From Izhakiella australiensis (GTDB lineage Bacteria; Pseudomonadota; Gammaproteobacteria; Enterobacterales; Enterobacteriaceae): a stretch of DNA of 64,000 nt. The DNA is taken from the NCBI RefSeq assembly GCF_002006995.1, contig NZ_MRUL01000001.1, forward strand, positions 248,001 to 312,000, given 5' to 3'. Shown one piece after another: positions 51,923-60,755 of the stretch (the first letter of the stretch is position 1; every line of letters begins with the position of its first letter). The position numbers and the translations under genes were made by a program. Under the pieces are notes generated by a model. That model was not told where the DNA came from and ran no database searches. It worked only from the letters and a program-made list of their open reading frames with translations.

Positions 51923-53027
51923 AAAATACGACCTGAAACAGGTTATTAACGCCTCGGGTCGGATGACTATTCTTGGGGTTTCTACGCCTTCTGCGGAGGT
52001 AGTGGAAACCGTTAACTATGGTCTTAATCACTACTTTGAAATGAAAGATCTGGTCAATAAGACCGGTGCTTATATCGCGCAGCTGCTGGGCGCGGAGGAT
52101 GCGGTGGTGGTTTCCTGCGCTTCGGCCGGTATCGCCCAGTCGGTGGCGGCGGTGATCGTTCAGGATAACGACTGGCTGTTGGAGAACCTGCACGCGGCGC
52201 CGCTAACCGTGGCCCATGATATCGTGGTCCCGCGCGGTCATAATGTTAACTTTGGCGCGCCGGTCGGCACCATGGTAGCGCTGGGCGGCGGGCGGCTGGT
52301 AGAAGCTGGCTATGCCAATGAGTGTTCCCCTGAGCAGCTGGCGGCCGCGATTACGCCACAGACCGCCGCGATCCTGTATATCAAATCCCATCACTGCGTG
52401 CAGAAAAGCCACCTGAGCGTTGAGCAGGCGGCGGTGGTTGCGCGTAAGCACAAGGTGCCGCTGATTGTAGACGCTGCCGCCGAAGAGGATTTGCAGTGCT
52501 ATTACCAGTTCGGCGCCGACCTGGTGATTTACAGCGGGGCGAAGGCGATTGAAGGGCCAACCAGCGGGCTGGTATTGGGGCGCCAGCCTTACGTTAACTG
52601 GGTAAAACGTCAGAGCGGCGGCATCGGCCGCGCAATGAAGGTTGGTAAAGAGGGCATTCTCGGCCTGACGCAGGCGATTGAAAACTATCTGGTGCAGGAA
52701 AAAGTTACCGGCGCGCAGATGGTGGAGAAAATGACGCCCTTTATCGACAGTTTAAATACCCTTAGCGGGGTTAAAGCCCGCGTGGTGTGGGACGCCGCCG
52801 GGCGCGATATCGCCCGCAGCGAAATTCATTTTGACGAAGCGATCGTCGGTATGACCACCGGCGAGCTGGTGCAGCGCCTGAAAACCGGCGATATCGCCAT
52901 CTATTTTCGCGGTTACAAAGCCAACGAGGGCATCGTCGAGGTCGACGTGCGCAGCGTCACCGCAGAACAACTGAACGTTATCTATCGCTGTATTCGCGCA
53001 TTGCTTGAAGGAGAAAAGAAAGCATGA
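51906..53027 (+). CDS. DgaE-family PLP-dependent ammonia-lyase
   Basis: This 373-residue fold-type I PLP enzyme is related to SelA. The Schiff-base lysine is Lys213 (IYSGAKAIEGPTSG), with the PLP aspartate in IVDAAAEEDL (Asp189). Salmonella DgaE, of the same family and with its lysine at the same place, converts D-glucosaminate 6-phosphate to 2-keto-3-deoxygluconate 6-phosphate and ammonia. Here no mannose-type PTS accompanies it, so the substrate may differ. It is coupled at both ends: a 17-base overlap before and a 4-base overlap after. Confidence 0.9.
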   Translation: MSSIYEKYDLKQVINASGRMTILGVSTPSAEVVETVNYGLNHYFEMKDLVNKTGAYIAQLLGAEDAVVVSCASAGIAQSVAAVIVQDNDWLLENLHAAPLTVAHDIVVPRGHNVNFGAPVGTMVALGGGRLVEAGYANECSPEQLAAAITPQTAAILYIKSHHCVQKSHLSVEQAAVVARKHKVPLIVDAAAEEDLQCYYQFGADLVIYSGAKAIEGPTSGLVLGRQPYVNWVKRQSGGIGRAMKVGKEGILGLTQAIENYLVQEKVTGAQMVEKMTPFIDSLNTLSGVKARVVWDAAGRDIARSEIHFDEAIVGMTTGELVQRLKTGDIAIYFRGYKANEGIVEVDVRSVTAEQLNVIYRCIRALLEGEKKA

Positions 53028-53764
53028 AGCTGATGCCAAAATTTTATCAGGACCGGGTTTGCCTCAACGTGCTGGCCGGTAGCAAAGACAACGCCCGCGA
53101 CATCTGGCAGGCCGCCGAAGGCTATGTACTGGTTGGCGTTCTGTCGAAAAACTATAGCAGCATCGACAGCGCCGTCAGCGATATGCGCGAATACGCCGCG
53201 CTGATTGATAATGCGCTTTCCGTCGGGCTGGGCGCCGGCGATCCGCGCCAGTCTGAGATGGTCAGCGCCATTTCCGCGCAGGTACAGCCGCAGCACGTTA
53301 ATCAGGTTTTTACCGGCGTTGGCGCCAGCCGGGCGCTGCTCGGACAAAATGAAACCGTGGTTAATGGCCTGATTTCGCCGACCGGCAAGGCCGGGCTGGT
53401 GAAAATCTCCACCGGGCCGCTGAGCAGCGCAGCCAGCGACGGTATCGTTCCGGTTGAGACGGCCATTGCCCTGCTAAAAGATATGGGCGGCAGTTCGGTA
53501 AAATACTTCCCGATGGGCGGCCTTAAAGCCGAAGCTGAGTTCCGCGCTGTAGCGCAGGCCTGCGCCGAAAACGACTTCTGGCTGGAACCAACCGGCGGCA
53601 TCGACCTGGACAACTACGCCGCAATCCTCTCCATTGCGCTTGAGGCCGGTGTCAGCAAAATCATTCCGCACATTTACAGCTCGATTATCGACAAAGCCAG
53701 CGGTAATACCCGGCCTGAAGACGTGGCGACGCTGTTGGCAATAACCAAAAAATTAGTGGCATAA
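53024..53764 (+). CDS. KDGP aldolase family protein (DgaF type)
   Basis: This 246-residue TIM-barrel aldolase, as in Salmonella DgaF, would split 2-keto-3-deoxygluconate 6-phosphate into pyruvate and glyceraldehyde 3-phosphate. The Schiff-base lysine is probably Lys160 in GGSSVKYFPMGGLKAEAEF; Glu187 or the GGIDLDNYAAI segment complete the site. It is not similar to the short Eda aldolase by eye. It overlaps the lyase gene by 4 bases and is followed by a terminator. Confidence 0.88.
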   Translation: MKLMPKFYQDRVCLNVLAGSKDNARDIWQAAEGYVLVGVLSKNYSSIDSAVSDMREYAALIDNALSVGLGAGDPRQSEMVSAISAQVQPQHVNQVFTGVGASRALLGQNETVVNGLISPTGKAGLVKISTGPLSSAASDGIVPVETAIALLKDMGGSSVKYFPMGGLKAEAEFRAVAQACAENDFWLEPTGGIDLDNYAAILSIALEAGVSKIIPHIYSSIIDKASGNTRPEDVATLLAITKKLVA

Positions 53765-53774
53765 CGCGTTCCCG

Positions 53775-53795
53775 GCGGGCGTCAGCCCGCTTTTT
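53775..53795 (+). terminator. Terminator after the aldolase gene
   Basis: GCGGGC (53775-53780) and GCCCGC (53785-53790) form a 6-bp GC stem with a GTCA loop, followed by TTTTT. It lies 10 bp after the stop codon and 26 bp before the lactonase gene, so the lactonase and regulator may be expressed by partial read-through. Confidence 0.75.
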
Positions 53796-53820
53796 CCTTT
53801 AAACCAAAGGCGAGGTAAAG

Positions 53821-54966
53821 ATGCGCAAAGCAACACTGATGGTAACCCTTGGGGCGGCGATGCTGGCCAGCGCTCCGTTTCTGGCGCAGGCAAAGTATGC
53901 CTATGTGGGGAGCTATAATCCGAACGGCGAAGGCGTGTACCGTTTTCAGGTCGACGCGCAAAGCGGCGCGCTGAGTGGGAAAACGCTGGTCAGCAAGCTG
54001 GCAAATCCGGCGCAGCTGGTGGCCTCGTCCGACGGTAAGCATCTCTACGTCGCCAGCGAAAGCGAACAGGGTAGCGTGGTGGCCTATGCCGTCGACGCCG
54101 CTGGCAACCTGACCCAGCTCAGCCAGGTCAGCAGCAAAGGGGCTGGCCCGGTTTACCTCTCTTTGACCCCGGATAACCACTTTTTGCTGGTGGCGAACTA
54201 CGTCAGCGGCAGCATTACGGTTTTACCGGTCGATGCAGACGGTAAGCTCGGCGAAGCCGTTGATCACCATCAGGACAGCGGCGCACCGGGCGCCGGCAAA
54301 CCGGCGGCGGCGGTTGAAGGCAGCTTCGCCGTCAGCGACCATAACGGCCCGCACGCGCATATGATCGCCAGCGATCCGCAGGGTAAGTTTGTCTACTCCA
54401 CTGATTTAGGACTCGATCGCATATACCAGTATCGCCTGGGGCGCGATGGTCAGCTAACCGCAGGTAAGCCCGCGTGGATCAACGCTTCCTCGCCGGGCGC
54501 CGGGCCGCGTCATTTTGTTTTCCTGCCCGGCGGTAAAGGGCTATGGCTGGTTAATGAAGAAGCGTCTACCCTGACTCATTACGCCATCGATGCGCGCAGC
54601 GGCAGCCTGCATGAAGGCGCCAGCGTTTCAACCCTGCCGGCCGGCTACAAGGGCACCAGCTTTGCCGCGGGTCTGGTTATCGACGGCAGTGGGAAAAATC
54701 TTTACGTTGCCAACCGCCTGCATAACAGCATCGCGCACTTTGCCATTAACGCGAACGGCACGCTGAGTCATAAAGATGATATCTGGACCCGGGGCGATTA
54801 CCCGCGCACCCTGACGCTCTCCGCCGATGGCCGCACGCTCTATGCGATGAATCAGCGCAGCGATAACATTACGCGTTTTAGCGTTGAACAGGGCAGCGGC
54901 GCGCTGCACTTTAGCGATGATTACACGGCGGTCGGCGCGCCTTCACAAATGGTTATCCTGCCCTGA
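53821..54966 (+). CDS. Exported lactonase-family beta-propeller protein
   Basis: This 381-residue protein has a signal peptide (about 1-24, FLAQA/KYAYVG) and a seven-bladed propeller of the 6-phosphogluconolactonase/muconate-lactonising (Lactonase, PF10282) family. Visible blades include VGSYNPNGEGVYRF, DHNGPHAHMIASDPQGKFVYSTDLGLDRIYQYRL and GAGPRHFVFLPGGKGLWLVNEEASTLTHY. E. coli Pgl is cytoplasmic and lacks a signal peptide. Location after the operon suggests it opens a sugar-acid lactone in the periplasm before uptake; this is inferred. Confidence 0.87.
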   Translation: MRKATLMVTLGAAMLASAPFLAQAKYAYVGSYNPNGEGVYRFQVDAQSGALSGKTLVSKLANPAQLVASSDGKHLYVASESEQGSVVAYAVDAAGNLTQLSQVSSKGAGPVYLSLTPDNHFLLVANYVSGSITVLPVDADGKLGEAVDHHQDSGAPGAGKPAAAVEGSFAVSDHNGPHAHMIASDPQGKFVYSTDLGLDRIYQYRLGRDGQLTAGKPAWINASSPGAGPRHFVFLPGGKGLWLVNEEASTLTHYAIDARSGSLHEGASVSTLPAGYKGTSFAAGLVIDGSGKNLYVANRLHNSIAHFAINANGTLSHKDDIWTRGDYPRTLTLSADGRTLYAMNQRSDNITRFSVEQGSGALHFSDDYTAVGAPSQMVILP

Positions 54967-55033
54967 CGCCTCTTCCCCTGGCCGACGCGGAAAAGGTAGG
55001 ATGAAATAAATTTAATTAAAGGTAACTTTTCTG

Positions 55034-56944
55034 GTGAGATTTCCTAACCAGCGGCTGGCCCAACTGTTTGAAATGCTACAAAGCGAAACGCTGCCCCAGG
55101 ATGAACTGGCGCGGCGTTTCGCCGTTTCAACGCGCACGGTGCGTACTGATATCAGCGCGCTCAATATGCTGCTGGCCGATCATGGCGTTCAGCTGGTACT
55201 TAGCCGTGGCGCAGGCTATCAGCTGGTGATTGAGGACCCGGAGCGCTACCATCGACTCCAGGCCGAGCAGCCTGCGCACTTACGCGTGCCGCGTACTTCG
55301 GGCGAGCGTGTTCACTACCTGCTGACCCGTTTTCTCACCTCGGCTTTTTCACTCAAGCTCGAAGATCTGGCCGACGAATGGTTCGTCAGCCGGGCGACGT
55401 TGCAGAACGATATGGCCGAGGTGAGAGAATATCTGGCGCGCTACCAGTTGGCGATCGAAACCAAACCCCGCTATGGCATGAAGCTGTTCGGTAGCGAAAT
55501 GGCGATCCGCACCTGTCTGACCGATCTGCTGTATGAAATCGCGCTGGAGGATGTGGAGAATCCGCTGCTAAATCTGGAAGCGCTCAACAGCGGGATGCTG
55601 GGGACGCTGGAGCCCTTATTACAGGGTTGTTTCAGCCGCTTTGGCATCCGGCTGAGCGACGACAGCGAACGCTATCTGCGGCTTTATTGCGCCGTCGCCG
55701 TGCGCCGTATCAGCGAAGGTTACCCGCTCAATGACTTTTTCGCTGACGATGTCGATGACGACGTGCGCGACGCTGCCCGCCACATCATCAACCTGATGCG
55801 GCCAATCTGCGGTAAAGCGGTATCGCCAGCGGAGGAAGCTTACTTGCGGGTGAATATCGCCGCCCGACGCGTCGAGGCGCTGGCGCCGAGCGCCATCAAT
55901 GCTGATGATGGCGAACAGCTGGTTGAGTACATCCTTAATTACATCAACCTTCACTACAATTACAGCCTGCAAAACGATACCCAGCTGCGCGCCGACCTGC
56001 TGACGCATATTAAAACCATGATTACCCGGGTGCGCTACCAGATTAATATCCCGAATCCGCTACTCAGCAATATCAAACAACATTATCCGATGGCGTGGGA
56101 CGTCACCCTGGCGGCGGTCAGCAACTGGGGCAAATACAGCCCCTATGTCATCAATGAAAACGAGATTGGTTTTCTGGTACTGCATATTGGCGTCGGTCTT
56201 GAGCGCCACTACAACGTTGGTTACCAGCGTCATCCCCAGGTGCTGCTGGTGTGTGATACCGGCAATTCTACGGCGCGCATGATCCAGGCGATGCTGCTGC
56301 GTAAATATCCGCAGATCGTGGTCGAGGGTATTGTTTCGCAGCGCGACTATGAACAGATGGACGACGTCGCCGCCGATTTTGTTATCTCCACGGTGCGGGT
56401 AAGCGAAAAAGAGAAGCCGGTGGTGCTGATGTCGCCATTTCCCACCGATTACCAGCTGGAGCAAATTGGCAAGCTGGTGCTGGTTGATCGTACCCGTCCT
56501 TATATGCTGTCGCGCTATTTCTCTGCCAGCCACTTTTGCATCATTGACCGGCCCATCGATCGTACTGAGCTGTTTCAGCAACTTTGTCAGCAGCTGGAGC
56601 AGGAGGGCATCGTCGACGAAACCTTTTACGCGTCGGTGGAGGAGCGCGAAGCGATAGTCAGCACCATGCTAGGCGATGGCATCGCGCTGCCGCACTCGCT
56701 GGGGCTACAGGCGCGTAAAACGGCGGTCTATACGGTATTGGCGCCGCAGGGTATTGCCTGGGGCGATGAGGTGGCTTACGTGATTTTTCTGCTGGCGATC
56801 AGCAAAGACGATTACGAGGAAGCGATGGCGATTTACGACCTGTTCGTCACCTTTCTGCGCGAACGCGCCATGCCGCGTCTGCGGGCCAGCAGCGATTTCA
56901 GCAGCTTTAAAGCGGTGGCGATCGACTGCCTGAGTCGACTATAG
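55034..56944 (+). CDS. BglG-family PRD-containing transcriptional regulator
   Basis: This 636-residue activator of the MtlR/LicR type has an HTH_11 domain (about 5-60), a second Mga-like HTH (about 90-155), PRD1 (about 185-285), PRD2 (about 295-395), an EIIB-like domain with Cys407 in VLLVCDTGNSTARM, and an EIIA-like domain with His554 in GIALPHSLG. PRD1 has Tyr218 and Asn274 where histidines are usual; PRD2 keeps His325 and His384. It lacks the CAT RNA-binding domain, so it should bind DNA. It starts with GTG at 55034. It probably controls the operon upstream according to PTS phosphorylation. Confidence 0.9.
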   Translation: MRFPNQRLAQLFEMLQSETLPQDELARRFAVSTRTVRTDISALNMLLADHGVQLVLSRGAGYQLVIEDPERYHRLQAEQPAHLRVPRTSGERVHYLLTRFLTSAFSLKLEDLADEWFVSRATLQNDMAEVREYLARYQLAIETKPRYGMKLFGSEMAIRTCLTDLLYEIALEDVENPLLNLEALNSGMLGTLEPLLQGCFSRFGIRLSDDSERYLRLYCAVAVRRISEGYPLNDFFADDVDDDVRDAARHIINLMRPICGKAVSPAEEAYLRVNIAARRVEALAPSAINADDGEQLVEYILNYINLHYNYSLQNDTQLRADLLTHIKTMITRVRYQINIPNPLLSNIKQHYPMAWDVTLAAVSNWGKYSPYVINENEIGFLVLHIGVGLERHYNVGYQRHPQVLLVCDTGNSTARMIQAMLLRKYPQIVVEGIVSQRDYEQMDDVAADFVISTVRVSEKEKPVVLMSPFPTDYQLEQIGKLVLVDRTRPYMLSRYFSASHFCIIDRPIDRTELFQQLCQQLEQEGIVDETFYASVEEREAIVSTMLGDGIALPHSLGLQARKTAVYTVLAPQGIAWGDEVAYVIFLLAISKDDYEEAMAIYDLFVTFLRERAMPRLRASSDFSSFKAVAIDCLSRL

Positions 56945-56949
56945 AAGAA

Positions 56950-56971
56950 CGGCCTCCCCATCGGGAGGCCG
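56950..56971. terminator. Terminator between the regulator and dolP (convergent)
   Basis: CGGCCTCCC (56950-56958) pairs perfectly with GGGAGGCCG (56963-56971) around CATC. On the minus strand TTCTTCT follows, so it mainly ends the dolP transcript. Confidence 0.75.
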
Positions 56972-56977
56972 GTAGCA

Positions 56978-57550
56978 TTACTTGATATAGGTAAACGCGG
57001 TGGTTACGTGCTTCACGCCGCTAACCTTGCTGGCAATTTCTGCCGCCGCCTGGCCTTCCTGCTGCGTCACCAGACCCATCAGGAATACCTCGCCGTTTTC
57101 CGTCGTCACCTTCACATCAGACACTTTCACCAGGTCGCTGGTCAGCAACTGCGAACGCACCTTGGTGGAGATCCAGGTATCGGAGGACATGGTGCCCAGC
57201 GACGCTTTCGGCCCCTGGCGAATTTCGTTATAAACTTCGGTCGCCCCTTCAACGCCCATGGCGATTTGTTTCGCCCGGCTGGCGAGCGCAGGATCCGGCG
57301 ACTGGCCGGTCAGCAGCACTTTGCCCTGATAGGCGGTAACATCGATGTGTGCATCATTTTTGATTTGTTTGTCCTTCGCCAGCGCATTATTAACGCGCAG
57401 CTCCAGCGTGCCATCGTCAACCTGTGTCCCCATGGTGCGCGGGTCGGTCGCCGTCTTAGTCGCAACCGCTGCGCTGCCGATCACGACGGCTGCACAGCCC
57501 TGTAAAAGCAGCGCAGATAGCGCAATGGCAAAAACAGATAAGGCCTTCAT
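56978..57550 (-). CDS. dolP: Outer-membrane lipoprotein DolP (YraP)
   Basis: DolP is a dual-BON-domain lipoprotein that binds anionic phospholipids at the division site and supports outer-membrane integrity. A lipoprotein signal (LLLQGC, Cys19 or so) is followed by two BON domains (about 45-110 and 120-190) with AYQGKVLLTGQS and TTENGEVFLMGLVTQQEG. The 190 residues match E. coli. The ATG at 57550 follows AGGAGC. It is the last gene of lpoA-yraN-diaA-dolP. Confidence 0.94.
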   Translation of the reverse strand: MKALSVFAIALSALLLQGCAAVVIGSAAVATKTATDPRTMGTQVDDGTLELRVNNALAKDKQIKNDAHIDVTAYQGKVLLTGQSPDPALASRAKQIAMGVEGATEVYNEIRQGPKASLGTMSSDTWISTKVRSQLLTSDLVKVSDVKVTTENGEVFLMGLVTQQEGQAAAEIASKVSGVKHVTTAFTYIK

Positions 57551-57560
57551 TTTAGCTCCT

Positions 57561-58151
57561 TTAAACATCCTGGTGAGGAAATAAGGTGTTATCCATTAAG
57601 TCACACAGGCAATTCACCGTTAGCATGTGCATCTCCTGAATGCGAGAACTGCGATGCGATGGAATGCGGATTTCCACATCCTGTGGTCCCAACAGGCCGG
57701 CAAGTTCACCGCCATCGTGGCCGGTCAGCGCAATAATTGTCATATCCCGCGTTACGGCCGCCTCCACCGCCTTTACAATATCACGACTGTTGCCGCGCGT
57801 TGAAATGGCGAGAAGAATATCGCCGTTGCTGCCTAATGCCCGCACCTGCTTGGCATATATTTCATCATGCAGACGATCGTTGCCAATAGCCGTTAACAGC
57901 ACGTTATCGGCGCTAAGCGCAATGGCGGGCAGGCTTGGCCGCTCGGTCTCAAAGCGGTTAATCATGCTGGCGGCAAAATGCTGGGCATTCGCGCAGGAAG
58001 TACCGTTGCCGCAGCTCAGAATCTTATTACCGTTAAGCAGCGCCTGCACCATAGCGACGGCTGCCCGCGAAATTGCATCTGGCAGCGCTTCCGCCGCCGC
58101 GATTTGTGTTTGAATACTCTCAGTAAAGCAGACTTTAATTCTTTCCAGCAC
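57561..58151 (-). CDS. diaA: DnaA initiator-associating protein DiaA
   Basis: DiaA is a tetrameric SIS-domain protein that binds DnaA and promotes its assembly at oriC. The SIS segments [41 protein letters not shown] and [20 protein letters not shown] are close to E. coli. GTG at 58151 is chosen because AGGTGA is about 6 bp upstream and the length (196) then equals E. coli DiaA; another GTG at 58160 would abut the site. dolP follows after 10 bp. Confidence 0.93.
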   Translation of the reverse strand: MLERIKVCFTESIQTQIAAAEALPDAISRAAVAMVQALLNGNKILSCGNGTSCANAQHFAASMINRFETERPSLPAIALSADNVLLTAIGNDRLHDEIYAKQVRALGSNGDILLAISTRGNSRDIVKAVEAAVTRDMTIIALTGHDGGELAGLLGPQDVEIRIPSHRSSRIQEMHMLTVNCLCDLMDNTLFPHQDV

Positions 58152-58180
58152 TTCACTCACCTGGTTTATCTGGCGCGGTA

Positions 58181-58576
58181 TTACTCATCCGCGTAAAAAG
58201 CATTGCGCAGCCACTGAACCTGATTGCCGGTAACGGCAACGACATCAAACCGGCAGGGCGCGTTGCGAAAGCGAGCGCCCTTGCCAGCCAGCCAGCAGGC
58301 CGCAGCCTGCTTCAGTCGGTGTTGCTTGCTCCGGGTGACGCTGGCGGCGGCACCACCGAAACGATCGTCACGGCGATAGCGTACCTCGACAAACACCAGC
58401 GTACAGCCGTCGCGCATAATCAGGTCCAGTTCGCCGCCGCGAAAGCGGGCATTAGCCGCAATAAAGCGCAAGCCCGCCTTTTCCAGCCAGCGGCGAGCCT
58501 GCTGCTCACACTGCTGGCCTCGCTGCTGCCGGCTTAGTTGACCGGGACGATTTTCCCCTGACGGTACTGGCTCCAC
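58181..58576 (-). CDS. yraN: YraN, UPF0102 endonuclease-fold protein
   Basis: YraN is a 131-residue Holliday-junction-resolvase-like fold protein. The nuclease-type signature is [47 protein letters not shown], with Glu, Asp and Glu of the ExD/ExK site. Its biological role is not settled. Its start lies 43 bases inside the end of lpoA, so the genes are coupled. Confidence 0.93.
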   Translation of the reverse strand: MEPVPSGENRPGQLSRQQRGQQCEQQARRWLEKAGLRFIAANARFRGGELDLIMRDGCTLVFVEVRYRRDDRFGGAAASVTRSKQHRLKQAAACWLAGKGARFRNAPCRFDVVAVTGNQVQWLRNAFYADE

Positions 58577-60693
58577 GTTAACTTCCTGTTAATGACGCAA
58601 TCCTGGTTGGCGCTCAGCACGCCGGTATCACCTTTAATCTGATAGCCCGGCATCTGGCGCATCTCGTTGAAATGATTCGCCAGCGTCCAGGTATCAATAC
58701 CCATCGCATACAGACGGACCAACGAGTAATCATTATTAAAATTACGCGCTGCCTGCGCCATCAGTGCCGGATTAGCACCGGTTAGCAGCGGCGCATCGCT
58801 GAACTGCAGCCCGTCCATTTCAAAACGGAAGTCGGCGCCGCCCCCTGCCTGATAGCTGCGCGAGCTGGCGTATATAGCAACGTTATCGCGGCTGCTGGTA
58901 CGCATCGCAATCATCGGTTTAATCAGCTGCATCTCATTTTGCGTGGCAACCACGTAAACCGAGTCCGGATTACCGCCCGAGGCCGCTGGCGGCGGCGTAT
59001 CAGACGCCGGCGCCGGAATTGTCAGACCGGCGATACTCACCTGCTGAGGTTGCTGCTGCTGTTCCGTTTGCACTGGCGTTCCGCTAAGACGAATGCCCGC
59101 GCCGCTATTAATACCCTGTTTCAATTCGGCAACCGAGCCAAAACGCTGTTGCAGTACGGTTGAACCGCCCAGCTTCTGCCACTCTTCAGCAAAGGCTTTG
59201 CTTACCCGGTCCCCCAGCGCGCTGCGGGGCAGCAGCAGCAGAGGCTGGCGTTTTCCCTGGTCCCACATATGATGGGCGGCATCACGCGCTTCGTCTTCAG
59301 GAGAAAGTGCAAAGTAGCAAATATTCGGACGGTTCTGCACCTGTTCCGGCTCATTCAGCGCCAGTATGTTCACCGAGGAAGGCAGATTCGCCAGCTTTTC
59401 CACATTGTCTTTCAACAGTGGGCCGACGATCAGCGTTGCGCCATCCTGCTGCGCTTTGGCAATGACCTGGTCGATAGGCTGATTGCTGGTGTCATACACC
59501 TGAACCTGCGCGGCAGAGGAGGGCGGAGCGGTGTCGGTAACCTGCGGTGAGGCCGCCGTACTATTGGCCGCCGGGGCGGGATTATCTTCGTTATCGGGCT
59601 GGAAAGCCGCATCGCTCGGCGCGACTACCGGGTTATTCTCGCTGCCTTCCGGCGCCTGATCTGCGGGCTGCGCGGCATTTTGCTGGGAAGCATCGGCTTG
59701 AGCTTGCCCGGCAGGCTGTGACGCATCCTGACCCGCTGCGGGTTGAGCCTGGGCCTGCTGCAGCGGTTCGGCGCTATCGGTCGTCGGCGCCTGAGGTGCA
59801 GTTGCAGGTGCAGGCTGCGCGGCGTTCAGCGTACCGTTGCGCGCATCATCAAAGCCTTTTTGAATGGCGTTGGCAAAAACTTTTGCCTGGCCGTTCAGCG
59901 GCAGTAACAGGGCAATTTTACCGGTGGAAGCCTGCTTATAATTTTGGATACCGCTCAGGGCGGTGGGCAGCATTTTTGCCGCCGGATTATCCGGATAGCG
60001 GATCTGCCAGTCGCTGATGCCTGACTTGAGCATATCCGGCGTATTCTGATTGGCCCGGTAGGTATCCAGCAGGTCCAGCCAGCCCTGCAGCACGTTCTCA
60101 TTGGCGTTAATCACCAGGCTGTCGCGCTGCTGTTTGCTTAACCCGGTCAGCGCCTGCCAGGTGGCATCGATGTTTTTCTGCTTATCCTGCGGACTGCTCA
60201 GCAGCGCTTGCTGAGCGATATAAGCGCGAATCAGCTGTAGGGAAGGGGCGTCATGCTGAGCGCTAATCACCAGCTGGTAATAGCGTGCCTGCTGGTCCTT
60301 CGACAGCCGGTCGTTTTCAATTTGCTTGAGCAGCGCGCTGGCGCCGGCATTATCTTTGGTCAATACGTAATATTGCGCGCTGAGCAGGATAATTTCCTGC
60401 TGCTGATCGGCATCGCGCTCATGGGGAAGCTTATCCAACAGCTGCTTCGCCTGGCTGGCTTTACCCTCGTTCAGCAGCGCCCGAATTGCGAGTAATTGCC
60501 AGCTAAGCTTGCTATTATCCCCGCTTTGCTGCATTTGTTGCAGATAGTAGTCCGAGGTGCCGGTTGCCGGACTCTTAATATCTGCACCATTTCCTGTTGG
60601 CCCCTGGCCGGAGCAGCCGGCAAAAATCAGCGCGGCAAGAAGAAGCGGAACGGCGCGTCCTGCTTTATTACGAACGACTTTTGAAGGAAGCAT
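58534..60693 (-). CDS. lpoA: Penicillin-binding protein activator LpoA
   Basis: LpoA is the outer-membrane lipoprotein that reaches across the periplasm to activate PBP1A. The signal has lipobox FAGC (Cys27 or so). The N-terminal TPR-like helical domain runs to about 285. Then comes a long Ala/Gln/Pro-rich insert (about 288-391), and a C-terminal type I periplasmic-binding-protein fold with [17 protein letters not shown]. At 719 residues it exceeds E. coli LpoA (678), mainly through the insert. The ATG at 60693 has GGA 6 bp upstream; the frame runs on to 60894 without support. Confidence 0.93.
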   Translation of the reverse strand: MLPSKVVRNKAGRAVPLLLAALIFAGCSGQGPTGNGADIKSPATGTSDYYLQQMQQSGDNSKLSWQLLAIRALLNEGKASQAKQLLDKLPHERDADQQQEIILLSAQYYVLTKDNAGASALLKQIENDRLSKDQQARYYQLVISAQHDAPSLQLIRAYIAQQALLSSPQDKQKNIDATWQALTGLSKQQRDSLVINANENVLQGWLDLLDTYRANQNTPDMLKSGISDWQIRYPDNPAAKMLPTALSGIQNYKQASTGKIALLLPLNGQAKVFANAIQKGFDDARNGTLNAAQPAPATAPQAPTTDSAEPLQQAQAQPAAGQDASQPAGQAQADASQQNAAQPADQAPEGSENNPVVAPSDAAFQPDNEDNPAPAANSTAASPQVTDTAPPSSAAQVQVYDTSNQPIDQVIAKAQQDGATLIVGPLLKDNVEKLANLPSSVNILALNEPEQVQNRPNICYFALSPEDEARDAAHHMWDQGKRQPLLLLPRSALGDRVSKAFAEEWQKLGGSTVLQQRFGSVAELKQGINSGAGIRLSGTPVQTEQQQQPQQVSIAGLTIPAPASDTPPPAASGGNPDSVYVVATQNEMQLIKPMIAMRTSSRDNVAIYASSRSYQAGGGADFRFEMDGLQFSDAPLLTGANPALMAQAARNFNNDYSLVRLYAMGIDTWTLANHFNEMRQMPGYQIKGDTGVLSANQDCVINRKLTWSQYRQGKIVPVN

Positions 60694-60755
60694 ACTGTAT
60701 CCAGTGATGTTTTTTTCAAGATGCTCAATATTAAATCGGCAATGCGGATCAAACA

